Assembly: GCF_004125825.1 (NCBI RefSeq)
Contig: NZ_QQWI01000005.1
Span: forward strand, 124,001 to 188,000
Reading direction: 5' to 3'
Length of the DNA stretch: 64,000 bases
Origin: Fusibacter sp. A1
GTDB lineage: Bacteria > Bacillota > Clostridia > Peptostreptococcales > Acidaminobacteraceae
This document shows, one piece after another, positions 52,384-62,400 of this stretch. The notes beneath the pieces are model-generated. The model was not told the DNA's origin, made no database searches, and worked only from the letters and a program-made list of their open reading frames with translations. Positions within the stretch are counted from its first letter, which is position 1. Every line of letters starts with the position of its first letter. The position numbers and the translations under genes were made by a program.

Positions 52384-52413
52384 TGAAAAGCGAGAGGTTA
52401 CTCTTGCTTTTCA
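52384..52413 (+). promoter_or_regulatory. rpsB-tsf intercistronic hairpin (attenuator-like)
   Basis: TGAAAAGCGAGAG (52384-52396) pairs with CTCTTGCTTTTCA (52401-52413), 13 pairs with one G-U, around a GTTA loop. It lacks a T run. A partial terminator or RNase entry site that sets the S2 to EF-Ts ratio is inferred. Confidence 0.65.
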
Positions 52414-52433
52414 CTTAAAATAGGAGGATTCTC

Positions 52434-53084
52434 ATGGCTGTAACAGCTCAAATGGTTAAAGAACTGCGCGAAATCTCAGGCGCAGGCATGATGGATTGCA
52501 AAAACGTATTGGTTGAAACAGATGGTAACATCGAAGAGGCTATCAAAGTACTACGTGAAAAAGGCTTAGCAAAAGCTGCTAAAAAAGCTGGTAGAATCGC
52601 AGCAGAAGGCGCTGTAATTTCTTACATCCACGGTGGTAGAATTGGAGTTCTTTTGGAAATCAACTCTGAAACAGATTTCGTTGCTAAACTTGACGAGTTC
52701 CAGACTTTTGCTAAAGACGTTGCTATGCAAGTAGCTGCAGCAAATCCTAAATTCGTTAGACGTGAAGAAGTTTCACAAGCTGACCTTGACGCTGAAAGAG
52801 AAATCTTAAGAGCTCAAGCGCTTAACGAAGGAAAACCAGAAAAAATCATCGATAAAATGGTTGAAGGCCGTATCGAGAAATACTACAAAGAAAATTGTCT
52901 TTTGGAGCAACCTTTCATTAAAGATGGCGACAAAACAGTTAATGAACTATTGATGGAAAAAGTAGCTAAAATCGGCGAAAACATCTCTATCAGAAGATTT
53001 GTTCGTTTTGAAGTTGGCGAAGGTATCGAAAAGAAAGTTGAAAACTTTGCAGCTGAAGTTGCAGCTACGATTGCCAATAAATAA
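52434..53084 (+). CDS. tsf: translation elongation factor Ts
   Basis: 216 aa. EF-Ts recycles EF-Tu-GDP. The N-terminal UBA-like domain has [19 protein letters not shown] and [19 protein letters not shown]. The core includes [27 protein letters not shown] (TDFVA motif). The protein is of the short Gram-positive type with one core module. TAGGAGG precedes the ATG. Same codon bias as rpsB. Confidence 0.98.
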   Translation: MAVTAQMVKELREISGAGMMDCKNVLVETDGNIEEAIKVLREKGLAKAAKKAGRIAAEGAVISYIHGGRIGVLLEINSETDFVAKLDEFQTFAKDVAMQVAAANPKFVRREEVSQADLDAEREILRAQALNEGKPEKIIDKMVEGRIEKYYKENCLLEQPFIKDGDKTVNELLMEKVAKIGENISIRRFVRFEVGEGIEKKVENFAAEVAATIANK

Positions 53085-53093
53085 AAAAACAGG

Positions 53094-53119
53094 GAGCACA
53101 CAATGTGTGCTCTTTTTTT
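53094..53119 (+). terminator. strong Rho-independent terminator after tsf
   Basis: GAGCACAC (53094-53101) pairs with GTGTGCTC (53105-53112), followed by T7. Confidence 0.93.
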
Positions 53120-53144
53120 GAGAGTTTTTTTAGTGAATTTACGG

Positions 53145-53150
53145 TATAAT
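53145..53150 (+). promoter_or_regulatory. pyrH: -10 element of the pyrH promoter
   Basis: A consensus TATAAT lies between the tsf terminator and pyrH. No good -35 at standard spacing, but the region upstream is T-rich. Confidence 0.5.
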
Positions 53151-53184
53151 AGGATTAAAGCGAATAATGATTGGAGGAATCTGG

Positions 53185-53898
53185 GTGAATGCAAAATACA
53201 AACGTATACTTTTAAAGCTTAGTGGTGAGGCTTTAGCAGGTGATAAAGGAACAGGTATCGATCACGAAGTGGTGATTAAGGTTGCCGAGCAGATCAAGTT
53301 TCTTATCAACAACGGAATTGAAGTAGCTATCGTCATAGGTGGAGGCAATTTCTGGAGAGGCAGAACCAGCGAGGATATGGATCGCGGAACAGCCGACTAC
53401 ATGGGAATGCTTGCAACCGTCATCAATTCTTTAGCAATTCAAGACGCACTTGATAATCTTGATGTTCCATGCAGGGTTATGAGCGCGATAGAGATGAGAC
53501 AGATCGCCGAGCCTTACATAAAGAGAAGAGCCAACAGACACCTTGAAAAGGGTAGGGTCGTAATTTTCGCAGCAGGAACAGGAAGTCCTTTCTTTTCGAC
53601 AGACACAACTGCTGCGCTTAGAGCTGCGGAGGTTGATGCCGAAGTCATCTTGCTTGCTAAGAAAGTGGACGGCGTCTACAGTGCGGATCCGAATGTGGAT
53701 CCTACAGCGATTAAATTTGATAAGCTGACATACAAGCAGATCATCGATCAGGGCCTTGGTGTCATGGATCAGACTGCGGCTACGCTTTGCATGGAAAACA
53801 ATATACCGATCATGGTTTTCGCACTTAAGGATACAGACAATATAAGACGCGTTATCGAAGGTGAATCAGTAGGGACAATAGTGAAGGGAGAATTTTAA
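53185..53898 (+). CDS. pyrH: UMP kinase
   Basis: 237 aa. It phosphorylates UMP to UDP in pyrimidine synthesis. [31 protein letters not shown], and [21 protein letters not shown] are characteristic of bacterial PyrH. The start is GTG 53185, 7 nt after TTGGAGGA; an in-frame ATG at 53167 lies upstream of the ribosome-binding site. frr overlaps its stop (TAATG). Confidence 0.96.
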   Translation: MNAKYKRILLKLSGEALAGDKGTGIDHEVVIKVAEQIKFLINNGIEVAIVIGGGNFWRGRTSEDMDRGTADYMGMLATVINSLAIQDALDNLDVPCRVMSAIEMRQIAEPYIKRRANRHLEKGRVVIFAAGTGSPFFSTDTTAALRAAEVDAEVILLAKKVDGVYSADPNVDPTAIKFDKLTYKQIIDQGLGVMDQTAATLCMENNIPIMVFALKDTDNIRRVIEGESVGTIVKGEF

Positions 53899-54455
53899 TG
53901 CACGTTCAAGTACACGATGAAATGAAAACAAAAATGACGAAAACAGTAAGTGTTTTAAAAGAAGAATTGATGTCGATTCGCGCCGGTCGCGCAAATCCTC
54001 ACATTCTTGACCGGGTCATGGTTTCTTATTACGGTTCCGAAACGCCACTAAGTCAGATGGCGAACATCTCGGCACCAGAACCAAGGATGATTCAGGTTCA
54101 ACCTTATGACACGACGGTTATCTCCGATATCGAACGTGCGATCATGATGGCCGACCTTGGCATCAATCCATCGAACGACGGCAAAATGATCCGAATCGCG
54201 ATGCCTATCTTGACAGAGGAACGTCGTAAGGACCTTGTGAAGATGGTAAAGAAAATCGGTGAGGAATCTAAAGTGGCTCTGCGAAACGAGCGAAGAGAAG
54301 CAAACGATAAGCTTAAAAAGCTGAATAAGAACAATGAGCTGACTGAGGATGATTTGAAGAGATCAGAAAAGGAAGTTCAGGAGACAACAGACAAGTTCAT
54401 GAAGGAAGTTGATGAGCTGGTAGTCCGTAAAGAAGCTGAGGTTATGGAAGTATAA
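53898..54455 (+). CDS. frr: ribosome recycling factor
   Basis: 185 aa, the usual length. It splits post-termination ribosomes with EF-G. SIRAGRANPHILDRVMVSYYG and the C-terminal helical domain (RKDLVKMVKKIGEESKVALRNERREAND) are the two halves of the family. Coupled to pyrH by TAATG. Confidence 0.97.
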   Translation: MHVQVHDEMKTKMTKTVSVLKEELMSIRAGRANPHILDRVMVSYYGSETPLSQMANISAPEPRMIQVQPYDTTVISDIERAIMMADLGINPSNDGKMIRIAMPILTEERRKDLVKMVKKIGEESKVALRNERREANDKLKKLNKNNELTEDDLKRSEKEVQETTDKFMKEVDELVVRKEAEVMEV

Positions 54456-54470
54456 CCTCTGTGCATATAC

Positions 54471-54499
54471 AGCCGCTGCGTCCAGCACGCAGTGGCTTG
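54471..54499 (+). promoter_or_regulatory. hairpin between frr and uppS
   Basis: AGCCGCTGCGT (54471-54481) pairs with ACGCAGTGGCT (54487-54497), 11 pairs with one G-U and a CCAGC loop. It is followed only by TGAATTTT, so it is an attenuator- or stabiliser-type hairpin. The uppS ribosome-binding site (AAGGAG) begins ~10 nt later. Confidence 0.6.
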
Positions 54500-54516
54500 A
54501 ATTTTAAGGAGATACA

Positions 54517-55230
54517 ATGTTGAAGCAAGTGAATTCAGCGCCACTTCATGTGCCTGAGCATATCGCCATCATCATGGATGGTAATGGAAGATGGGGTACA
54601 TCTAGAAACCTTCCACGGGTAGCCGGTCATAAGGCTGGCGGAGATACGCTTAAAAAAATTGTAAGAGCAGCTGGCGAACTCGGAATTGGACATTTGTCGG
54701 TCTATGCATTTTCTACTGAAAACTGGACTAGGCCTCAGGATGAAGTAGACGGTCTCATGAAACTCCTGGTCGAGTTTTGCAAAAGGGAAGTCCCTGAACT
54801 TAAAAAGACAAATACTCGAATTAAATTTGTCGGTGATATAGATAACATGCCTGACAAGCAAAAGAATGCTGCCAGAAATGCCGAAAAGGACTTGGAGGCT
54901 TGCACGGGCATGCAACTTAATGTATGCCTCAATTATGGCGGACGAGGTGACATCGTTCATGCGGTCAAAGAAATTGTGAAGGCAGGTTATAAGGAATCTG
55001 AGATCACTGACGAGCTTGTGGCAAGCCACTTATACACGCAATCTATTCCTGATCCGGATCTACTGATTAGAACAAGTGGTGAATACCGTATCAGCAACTA
55101 CTACTTATGGCAAGTCGCTTATAGCGAATTCGTATTTGTAGACAAATATTGGCCTGATTTTACAAAAGAGGATCTTGTGGCTTGCATTGAAGAGTACAAT
55201 CTAAGGACGCGTAGGTTCGGTGGAATTTAG
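54517..55230 (+). CDS. uppS: undecaprenyl diphosphate synthase (isoprenyl transferase)
   Basis: 237 aa cis-prenyltransferase that makes the C55 carrier lipid for peptidoglycan and wall polymers. D21 in IIMDGNGRWG binds the diphosphate/Mg; GHKAGGDTLKKI, YAFSTENW and LIRTSGEYRISNYYLWQ are the other conserved regions. First gene of the lipid-precursor part of the block; cdsA follows 8 nt later. Confidence 0.97.
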   Translation: MLKQVNSAPLHVPEHIAIIMDGNGRWGTSRNLPRVAGHKAGGDTLKKIVRAAGELGIGHLSVYAFSTENWTRPQDEVDGLMKLLVEFCKREVPELKKTNTRIKFVGDIDNMPDKQKNAARNAEKDLEACTGMQLNVCLNYGGRGDIVHAVKEIVKAGYKESEITDELVASHLYTQSIPDPDLLIRTSGEYRISNYYLWQVAYSEFVFVDKYWPDFTKEDLVACIEEYNLRTRRFGGI

Positions 55231-55238
55231 GAGGAATT

Positions 55239-56036
55239 ATGACTCAATCATTTAAAAGTAGGTTGATCAGTGCCATAGTTGGTGGCGCCTTGATCATCTT
55301 TTTACTTATTGTAAAAGGATACTTTGTAATTATACCTGCATCGATCTTAGCGATTATCGGAGTCTTTGAGTTTCATAAGGTGTTTGAAAAGGTTCAAGTT
55401 AAACCGATGTATCTTACAGGCATCCTTTTATCCCTCGGAGTGATACTTGCATATCTTTTATATCAACCTGCCTATTTCAGTTATCTGATCGCAGGTGGAA
55501 TTCTGTGCTTTTATAGCATATTGGCGTATCATGTGTTTTCTGAGCATCACATTCTTGATGTGGTGGTCAGTATTTTCAGTATCTTGTATGTTGTCGTTCC
55601 ATTCATTCTAATCATGGAGCTTGCTAAGCGCGACGACTACTTCATTTGGCTGGTTTTCATCCTTGCATTTTCTACAGATACCTTCGGATATGTCTTCGGC
55701 AAGAAGTTCGGCAAACGCAAGTTGACGGATGTAAGCCCTAAAAAGACGGTAGAAGGCGCGCTAGGTGGCGTTTTAGGATGCATCTTATCCGTAGGTGTTT
55801 TCAAGCTCCTTGTCATGCCTGAACTTACTTGGATTGCGGTCTTCCTACTCGCTAGTACAGGATCTGTGGCATCTATCATCGGTGATTTGACAGCTAGTAA
55901 GATCAAACGCTTTACAGGTGTGAAGGATTTTGGAAAACTCATTCCAGGACACGGAGGCGTACTTGACAGGTTTGATTCGATCTTGTTTACTGCCCCTGTC
56001 ATCTATATTTTCACTTGGTTTCTGACTTTGAATTAA
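55239..56036 (+). CDS. cdsA: phosphatidate cytidylyltransferase
   Basis: 265 aa polytopic membrane enzyme that makes CDP-diacylglycerol. The C-terminal signature S-x5-KR-x4-K-D-x4-PGHGG-x2-DR-x-D is seen as SKIKRFTGVKDFGKLIPGHGGVLDRFDS. About eight hydrophobic helices precede it. TAGGAGG precedes the ATG. Confidence 0.96.
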   Translation: MTQSFKSRLISAIVGGALIIFLLIVKGYFVIIPASILAIIGVFEFHKVFEKVQVKPMYLTGILLSLGVILAYLLYQPAYFSYLIAGGILCFYSILAYHVFSEHHILDVVVSIFSILYVVVPFILIMELAKRDDYFIWLVFILAFSTDTFGYVFGKKFGKRKLTDVSPKKTVEGALGGVLGCILSVGVFKLLVMPELTWIAVFLLASTGSVASIIGDLTASKIKRFTGVKDFGKLIPGHGGVLDRFDSILFTAPVIYIFTWFLTLN

Positions 56037-56066
56037 TAGGTATTTTAACATTATGAAGTGTAAGAC

Positions 56067-56093
56067 AGGCTGCTCCTTTGAGTGGCTTTTTTT
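56067..56093 (+). terminator. probable terminator after cdsA
   Basis: AGGCTGCTC (56067-56075) and GAGTGGCTT (56080-56088) form nine pairs including three G-U, running into T7. A consensus TATAAT at 56183-56188 without a clear -35 is the likely -10 for dxr. Confidence 0.6.
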
Positions 56094-56219
56094 ATAGCTG
56101 GCTTTTAGGCTTTACTTCACATAGTAGTACGCTTATTTTTGTGCCTGTCAAATTAGATGCTGAAATAAGTTCTTGATTAAAGTATAATAGTATTCAAGCG
56201 AGAAAAATAAGGAGCAATT

Positions 56220-57359
56220 ATGAAACTAGCTATTTTAGGATCAACAGGTTCCATAGGAACCCAGGCACTGAATATTATCGAAAATCAAAACATAAAGGTA
56301 TCGGTCTTGTCCTGTTCTAGGAATGTCGACCTGATACTTGAGCAATACAAAAAATTTAAACCGGAATGGATCGTCATAGAAAATTCACAAAGTTATGAGA
56401 AAGTTAAACTGGAGTTATCTCAGGAACCGGTCAAGATACTATGCTCACTTGAAGGACTCATCGAGGTCGCTCAAGTCGCAGACTATGACGTGATGTTGAC
56501 TTCTGTAGTCGGAGCTGTTGGTCTCAGACCGACAATCGAAGCTGTGAAAAGAGGAAAGCGTATCGCACTTGCCAATAAGGAGACCTTGGTTGTTTTCGGC
56601 GAGCAGATCATGAGACTTGCCGCTGAGACAGGTAGTGAGATCATTCCTGTGGATAGTGAACATAGCGCCCTTTTTCAAGCGCTTCAAGGCAATTCCTATT
56701 CTGAGATTGAAAAATTGATTTTGACAGCCTCAGGCGGACCTTTTAGAGGACGCAGCAGGGATGAGCTTTTGGGAGTCACCAAGCATGAGGCTTTACGACA
56801 TCCCAACTGGTCTATGGGAGCAAAAATCACAATCGATTCATCGACATTGATGAACAAAGGTCTTGAAGTGATTGAAGCCCGGTGGTTGTTTGGCATCAGA
56901 AGCGAAGCGATCGATGTGGTGGTTCATCCGGAAAGCATCGTTCACAGTTTAGTACAATATGTGGATGGTTCGGTGATGGCCCAGATGGGACTTCCCGACA
57001 TGATGCTACCGATTCATTACGCGCTTCATTATCCCAATAGGATCAAGACTGACCTTGCAAGACTTGATTTGGCTGAAATCGGCTGTTTGAATTTTTCGAA
57101 GCCTGATCTGAAGACCTTCCCATGTCTGCAACTTGCCTATGACTCGCTTGAGGAAGGCGGAAGCAGCAGCTGTGTCTTAAATGCGGCCAATGAAGTACTC
57201 GTTGAGAAATTTCTAAAGGAAGAGATCGGATTCTATGACATACCAAGAGGTATTGAAATGGCAATGTCTAAGATCGACCTGGTTAGAAATCCTGATTTAG
57301 AAACCGTTTTGAGCATCGACAACGAAACCCGCTCGTTTATACGTACTCTAAAATTTTGA
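56220..57359 (+). CDS. dxr: 1-deoxy-D-xylulose 5-phosphate reductoisomerase
   Basis: 379 aa. It makes 2-C-methyl-D-erythritol 4-phosphate in the MEP isoprenoid pathway using NADPH. GSTGSIGTQ (7-15) is the NADPH loop. LANKETLVVFGE, PVDSEHSALFQAL and LTASGGPFRG are the metal- and substrate-binding segments, and HPNWSMGAKITIDSSTLMNKGLE follows. AAGGAG precedes the ATG. rseP follows 13 nt later. Confidence 0.97.
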   Translation: MKLAILGSTGSIGTQALNIIENQNIKVSVLSCSRNVDLILEQYKKFKPEWIVIENSQSYEKVKLELSQEPVKILCSLEGLIEVAQVADYDVMLTSVVGAVGLRPTIEAVKRGKRIALANKETLVVFGEQIMRLAAETGSEIIPVDSEHSALFQALQGNSYSEIEKLILTASGGPFRGRSRDELLGVTKHEALRHPNWSMGAKITIDSSTLMNKGLEVIEARWLFGIRSEAIDVVVHPESIVHSLVQYVDGSVMAQMGLPDMMLPIHYALHYPNRIKTDLARLDLAEIGCLNFSKPDLKTFPCLQLAYDSLEEGGSSSCVLNAANEVLVEKFLKEEIGFYDIPRGIEMAMSKIDLVRNPDLETVLSIDNETRSFIRTLKF

Positions 57360-57372
57360 GGTGAAATAAGTT

Positions 57373-58380
57373 ATGTTGACATTTATCAGTTTTATTTTTG
57401 TTTTTGGTATGATTGTATTCATCCATGAATTCGGTCATTTTCTGCTCGCTAGAGCTAACGGAATCTTTGTTAAGGAGTTTTCCTTAGGAATGGGTCCTAG
57501 GTTGTATAGCAGACAGGGAAAAGAAACCTTGTACAGTATCAAGGCTTTTCCCATAGGCGGTTCTGTACAGATGATCGGCGAGGATGAGGAATCCGATTTG
57601 CCGAATAGTTTTGGACAGAAGGCCGCATGGAGAAGGTTTACTGTCATCGTCGCAGGTCCTGTGATGAATTTTGTACTCGCGATCTTCCTTTTATTCGTGA
57701 TCAGTCTGTCGATCGGCTTTCAAACGACTACCATTGGGGAATTCGTAACCGGTTTACCTGCCGGTGACAGCACCTTAAACGTAGGGGATGAGATCATCGT
57801 CGTCAACGACACGAAAATCGAGGCTTGGAACCAGTTGACTGTGGCGATCAACGAATCTGGTGGCGAGCCTGTAAGGATACAGACGATAAATAACGGAAAA
57901 ATTGCTGCTCATGACATATTGCCGATCTACAATGAAGAAGAAGACAGGTATCTTATAGGCATCGTACCTACTGTGGAAAAATCCGTGCTTAAGGCGATGG
58001 ATTATTCCCTTACGACGACTGCTGAACTCACAAAGATGATACTTGAGTTTATCCCTAGACTTGTTAGTGGACAGGAGTCAATGCAGAATGTCGCCGGTCC
58101 TGTTGGAATAGCAAAGGTAGTCGGTCAGGCGGCCAGCATGGGACTTGCCCCATTACTGACCTTTACGGCGTTTATCTCGATCAACCTTGGAATCATGAAC
58201 CTGCTGCCTATTCCTGCGCTTGACGGCGGAAGAATTCTTTTGATCGCCTATGAGATGATCTTTAGACGCAAAGTCAATCCTAAGATTGAAGAACGAATTC
58301 ATTATGTGGGCTTCTTGTTGCTGATGGCACTTATGGTCGTTGTGCTCTTTAATGACGTGTTCAATTTGATACGAGGCTAA
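57373..58380 (+). CDS. rseP: site-2 intramembrane metalloprotease RseP/RasP
   Basis: 335 aa. Zinc-binding HEFGH at 18-22 lies in the first membrane helix. A PDZ domain occupies ~115-190 (TGLPAGDSTLNVGDEIIVVN). The second metal motif NLLPIPALDGGRI (~270-282, third zinc ligand D) lies in a later helix. It cleaves anti-sigma factors and signal peptide remnants in the membrane. Position between dxr and ispG is conserved in Firmicutes. Confidence 0.96.
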   Translation: MLTFISFIFVFGMIVFIHEFGHFLLARANGIFVKEFSLGMGPRLYSRQGKETLYSIKAFPIGGSVQMIGEDEESDLPNSFGQKAAWRRFTVIVAGPVMNFVLAIFLLFVISLSIGFQTTTIGEFVTGLPAGDSTLNVGDEIIVVNDTKIEAWNQLTVAINESGGEPVRIQTINNGKIAAHDILPIYNEEEDRYLIGIVPTVEKSVLKAMDYSLTTTAELTKMILEFIPRLVSGQESMQNVAGPVGIAKVVGQAASMGLAPLLTFTAFISINLGIMNLLPIPALDGGRILLIAYEMIFRRKVNPKIEERIHYVGFLLLMALMVVVLFNDVFNLIRG

Positions 58381-58381
58381 C

Positions 58382-59449
58382 ATGAGAAAAAAAACAAAAA
58401 AAATACAGGTCGGCGATCTTTTTATAGGCGGTGACGCCCCGATTTCGATACAATCGATGACGACTACCTATACGGAGGATGTCGATAAGACCGTCGAGCA
58501 GATCAAGGCGCTTCTTATCGCAGGGTGTGAAATAGTAAGAGTCGCAGTTCCTACGTTGGAAGCCGCCAGAGCGATCAGGGAAATCAAGAAGCAGGTCTCC
58601 TGTCCGATCGTCGCGGATATACATTTCGATTATAGACTTGCCCTCGCGGCGATTGAGGCGGGGGTCGACAAGGTTAGACTGAACCCAGGTAATATCGGGA
58701 GCGAAGAGCGGATCAAAGAAGTGGTCGAAGCGCTCAAGAGTAAGAGAATACCTGTGAGAATCGGAGTCAATTCGGGTTCTGTAGAAAAGGATCTGTTGGA
58801 AAAGTATGGGGCTCCGACACCAGAAGCGATGGTGGAGAGCGCACTTAGGCATGTACGGCTTGTTGAAAAATACGGCTATGATCAAATTGCGATTTCAATC
58901 AAGAGTTCGGATGTTGTAAATACGGTAAAAGCCTATAGGTTGCTATCAGAAGCCGTCGATTATCCTCTTCATGTAGGCGTAACCGAGGCAGGCACCCTTT
59001 TTCAGGCCAGTATCAAATCAGCTATGGGGATCGGATCTCTATTGCTAGACGGTATCGGAGATACCATTCGCGTCTCTGTCACTGGAGATCCTGTTCAAGA
59101 AATCAGGGTTGCTAAAGGCATTCTTGCATCGGCGGGAGTTAGGGAGTTCGGTCTGAAGATCGTATCTTGTCCTACTTGCGGCAGATGCCATATCGGACTT
59201 GAAACACTTGTGAATGAGGTGGAAGCCGCCTTATCACATATTACCGCTCCTGTCACAATCGCCATCATGGGTTGTGCTGTAAACGGCCCGGGAGAAGCGC
59301 GCGAGGCTGATTTTGGCATCGCAGGCGGGATCGGTGAGGCGCTTTTGTTCAAAAAGGGAGAGATCATTAAGAAAATCCCGCAGGAAAGCGTTGTTGATGA
59401 ACTTAAAAAAGAGGTAGAGTCATGGATTGGAGAACTACGTGAGCTTTGA
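58382..59449 (+). CDS. ispG: 4-hydroxy-3-methylbut-2-enyl diphosphate synthase IspG
   Basis: 355 aa. It converts MEcPP to HMBPP with a [4Fe-4S] cluster. The N-terminal TIM barrel begins QVGDLFIGGDAPISIQSMTTTYT. The cluster cysteines are in SCPTCGRCHI and IMGCAVNGPGEA. It is the short bacterial form. The ribosome-binding site is weak (GAGGC), and the gene begins 2 nt after rseP, suggesting coupling. polC overlaps the end. Confidence 0.97.
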   Translation: MRKKTKKIQVGDLFIGGDAPISIQSMTTTYTEDVDKTVEQIKALLIAGCEIVRVAVPTLEAARAIREIKKQVSCPIVADIHFDYRLALAAIEAGVDKVRLNPGNIGSEERIKEVVEALKSKRIPVRIGVNSGSVEKDLLEKYGAPTPEAMVESALRHVRLVEKYGYDQIAISIKSSDVVNTVKAYRLLSEAVDYPLHVGVTEAGTLFQASIKSAMGIGSLLLDGIGDTIRVSVTGDPVQEIRVAKGILASAGVREFGLKIVSCPTCGRCHIGLETLVNEVEAALSHITAPVTIAIMGCAVNGPGEAREADFGIAGGIGEALLFKKGEIIKKIPQESVVDELKKEVESWIGELREL

Positions 59450-62400
59450 TTTAAAACAGTTTCTAGAGTCTCAGACAAATCTTAAAATAGAAAAGGTCGC
59501 ATTCGATCAAAACTCCAATGCGATCCACCTCGCTTTCGAAGGCCTGTCACTGGTGTCTGCAGAAGATGAAATCGCCATACAGGAATCGATTAAGCGTGAA
59601 CTTAAATTTATTGAAGCGGTAACGACTCAAATTCGTTACCGCTTTGAATGTAGCCCTGAGCAAATGTTCAATTATGCAATCAGTAAAATGGTCAGAAGCG
59701 ACCGGATCATGAGTCTAGTCGCCAAAATGCAGGTCACTGTCGAACCCAATGGTATCAAGTGGATGCCTGAGGATCCGGGAACCTACTATCAGGTGCTTAA
59801 CCTAAAGCTTGAAGACCGAATCACCAGTTTCATCAACGACCGGTTCTCAAAGGCGATAAGGATCGATATCGTTGAGCCTGCGGATCTTGTGACACTTGAT
59901 GATGAAGCTATCAACGAGAGAATGATCAACATGGTCGAGGCGTCAAAGCCGTCGTATGTCCCTAAGGAGGATCGTCCGGTTGCCAAGAAGTCGAAAGAGG
60001 TGCCTGAGGACGAGCTGGTCATCTATAAAAGAGCGATCAAGACGGAGCCTTCTCTTTTAACAGAACAGTTCGAGGAAGAGCAGGTAATCTGCATTGAAGG
60101 AGAAGCCTTCTCATTTGATTCAAGGGTCTTGTCTTCTGGAAAGACGATCTTCAGCTTTGCCTTATCAGATCACACCGATGCGATAAAGTGCAAGGTGTTC
60201 CTGGATAAGAAGGACGCCCAGTCTGTTCCGCCTAGAATGAGCAGCGGCAATTATTATCGTGTAGAGGGACGTCTTAGATACGATACCTACGAGAAAGACA
60301 CGATACTTAACATATTGGCTATAAACGCCGCAAGTAGTCCTGAAAAGAGAAAGGATACTTCCGACCTTAAAAGAATTGAGCTGCATGCCCATACGAACAT
60401 GAGCGCGATGGATGCCACGCCAAGTGCCAAGGCGATGGTCAAGCGCGCGATCAGTTGGGGACATCCAGCGATTGCGATCACAGACCATGGTGTTATCCAG
60501 TCGTTTCCAGATGCCATGAACGCTGCCGGCAAGGACATCAAGGTCATTTACGGTGTTGAGGGGTACCTGGTCAACGATGATATGCAAATCGTCGAGAACG
60601 TGCATGAGTACGGTCTGAACGACACTTTTATCGTGTTTGACATAGAAACAACAGGATTCTCACCAAGATATGACGGCATCACCGAAATTGGTGCCGTGAA
60701 GATAAGAAACGGCGAAGTGATCGACCGCTTCAGCAGATTTGTGAATCCAGAAAAGCAGATTCCACAGGTGGTTGTCGAGCTGACAGGCATCACAGATGAG
60801 ATGGTCATGAACGAACCCACCATTTCTGAGATCCTGCCTGAGTTCATCGCCTTTTGTGAAGGTTGTCCCGTTGTCGCCCATAACGCCAAGTTCGATATGT
60901 CCTTTATGAGAGAAAAGGCGAGGCTCAACGGGTTGACCTTTGAACCTATGGTGCTATGCACACTGAAGCTTTCAAGAATGATCATGAAGGAGCTTGGCAG
61001 GCATAAACTAAATTATGTCGCGAAGAAACTCGGGATCAAACTTGAGAACCACCACAGGGCGGTTCATGACGCCGCGGCTACAGCAAAAATATTCGCTCGG
61101 TTTGTGGAGATGCTCTCTGAAAGGGATGTTTGTGATATCGATCAACTGATAGCGTACGGAAAAACGGCGATGGATATGAAGGATTACGACTCTTATCATG
61201 TGATCCTGCTGGTTAAGAACTATGCCGGTTTAAGAAACCTATATGAGATGATCAGTCATTCCCATATCAAAACCTTCTATAGAAAACCGCTGATTCCAAA
61301 GAGTCTCTTAAATGAAAAAAGAGAAGGCATACTTATCGGATCAGCATGTGAAGCAGGTGAAGTCTATCAGGCGATTCTCGCTCAAAAAGAGGACGATGAA
61401 GTTTCAGAGATCGCCCAGTTCTATGATTACCTTGAAGTACAGCCTGTCGGCAACAATCAGTTCCTTATTGAAAAAGGGCTGGTCAAGGACGTAGCGGAGC
61501 TGCAGCAGATCAATAGAAAGATCATCGACCTTGCAAAAGAGCAGGAAAAACCTTGCGTAGCCACATCGGACAGTCACTTCCTTGATCCTGAGGATGAAGT
61601 GTATAGACGCATACTGATGGCAGGTCAAGGATTTAAAGATGCGGATAACCAGCCTCCGCTATACTTAAAGACGACACAGGAGATGCTCGATGAGTTCTCC
61701 TATTTGGATAAAGAAACTGCCGAAGAGGTGGTCATTCATGCGACACATAAGGTAAACGACATGATCGAGTCGATTCTACCTGTTCCTGACGGAACGTTTC
61801 CTCCTGAAATCGAAGGTTCCAATGAGGAGCTAAGGGAAATGTGTTACCAGAAGGCGAAAAGGATTTATGGAGAGCCTTTACCCGACATCGTTGAAAAAAG
61901 ACTCGAAAGGGAATTGCAGTCGATTATCGGTAACGGATACGCGGTGATGTACATTATCGCCCAGAAGCTCGTGACAAAGTCGATGGAAGACGGTTATCTT
62001 GTAGGCTCGAGGGGGTCTGTCGGATCTTCTTTCGCTGCGACCATGTCGGACATCACAGAGGTTAATCCGCTACCGCCGCATTATCACTGCAGAAGCTGCC
62101 TGTACAGCGAGTTCATCACAGACGGTAGTATCGCAAGCGGTGCGGACTTAAAGGATAAGACTTGTCCAAAGTGTGGTGACAATCTTAAAAAAGACGGTCA
62201 TGATATTCCCTTTGAGACATTCCTAGGATTTGAGGGTGATAAGGAACCCGATATCGACCTCAACTTCGCCGGTGTCTATCAGGCGACCTCGCATGCCTAC
62301 ACAGAAGAGCTGTTTGGCGAAGGTTTTGTCTACAAGGCTGGTACCATCGGTACTGTCGCTGAGAAAACCGCCTTCGGATTCGTGAAGAAGTATGTTGAGG

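Noticed and set aside
58361..58885. 174-codon open frame on the minus strand
   Set aside because: Antisense to ispG, which is complete with its Fe-S cysteines.
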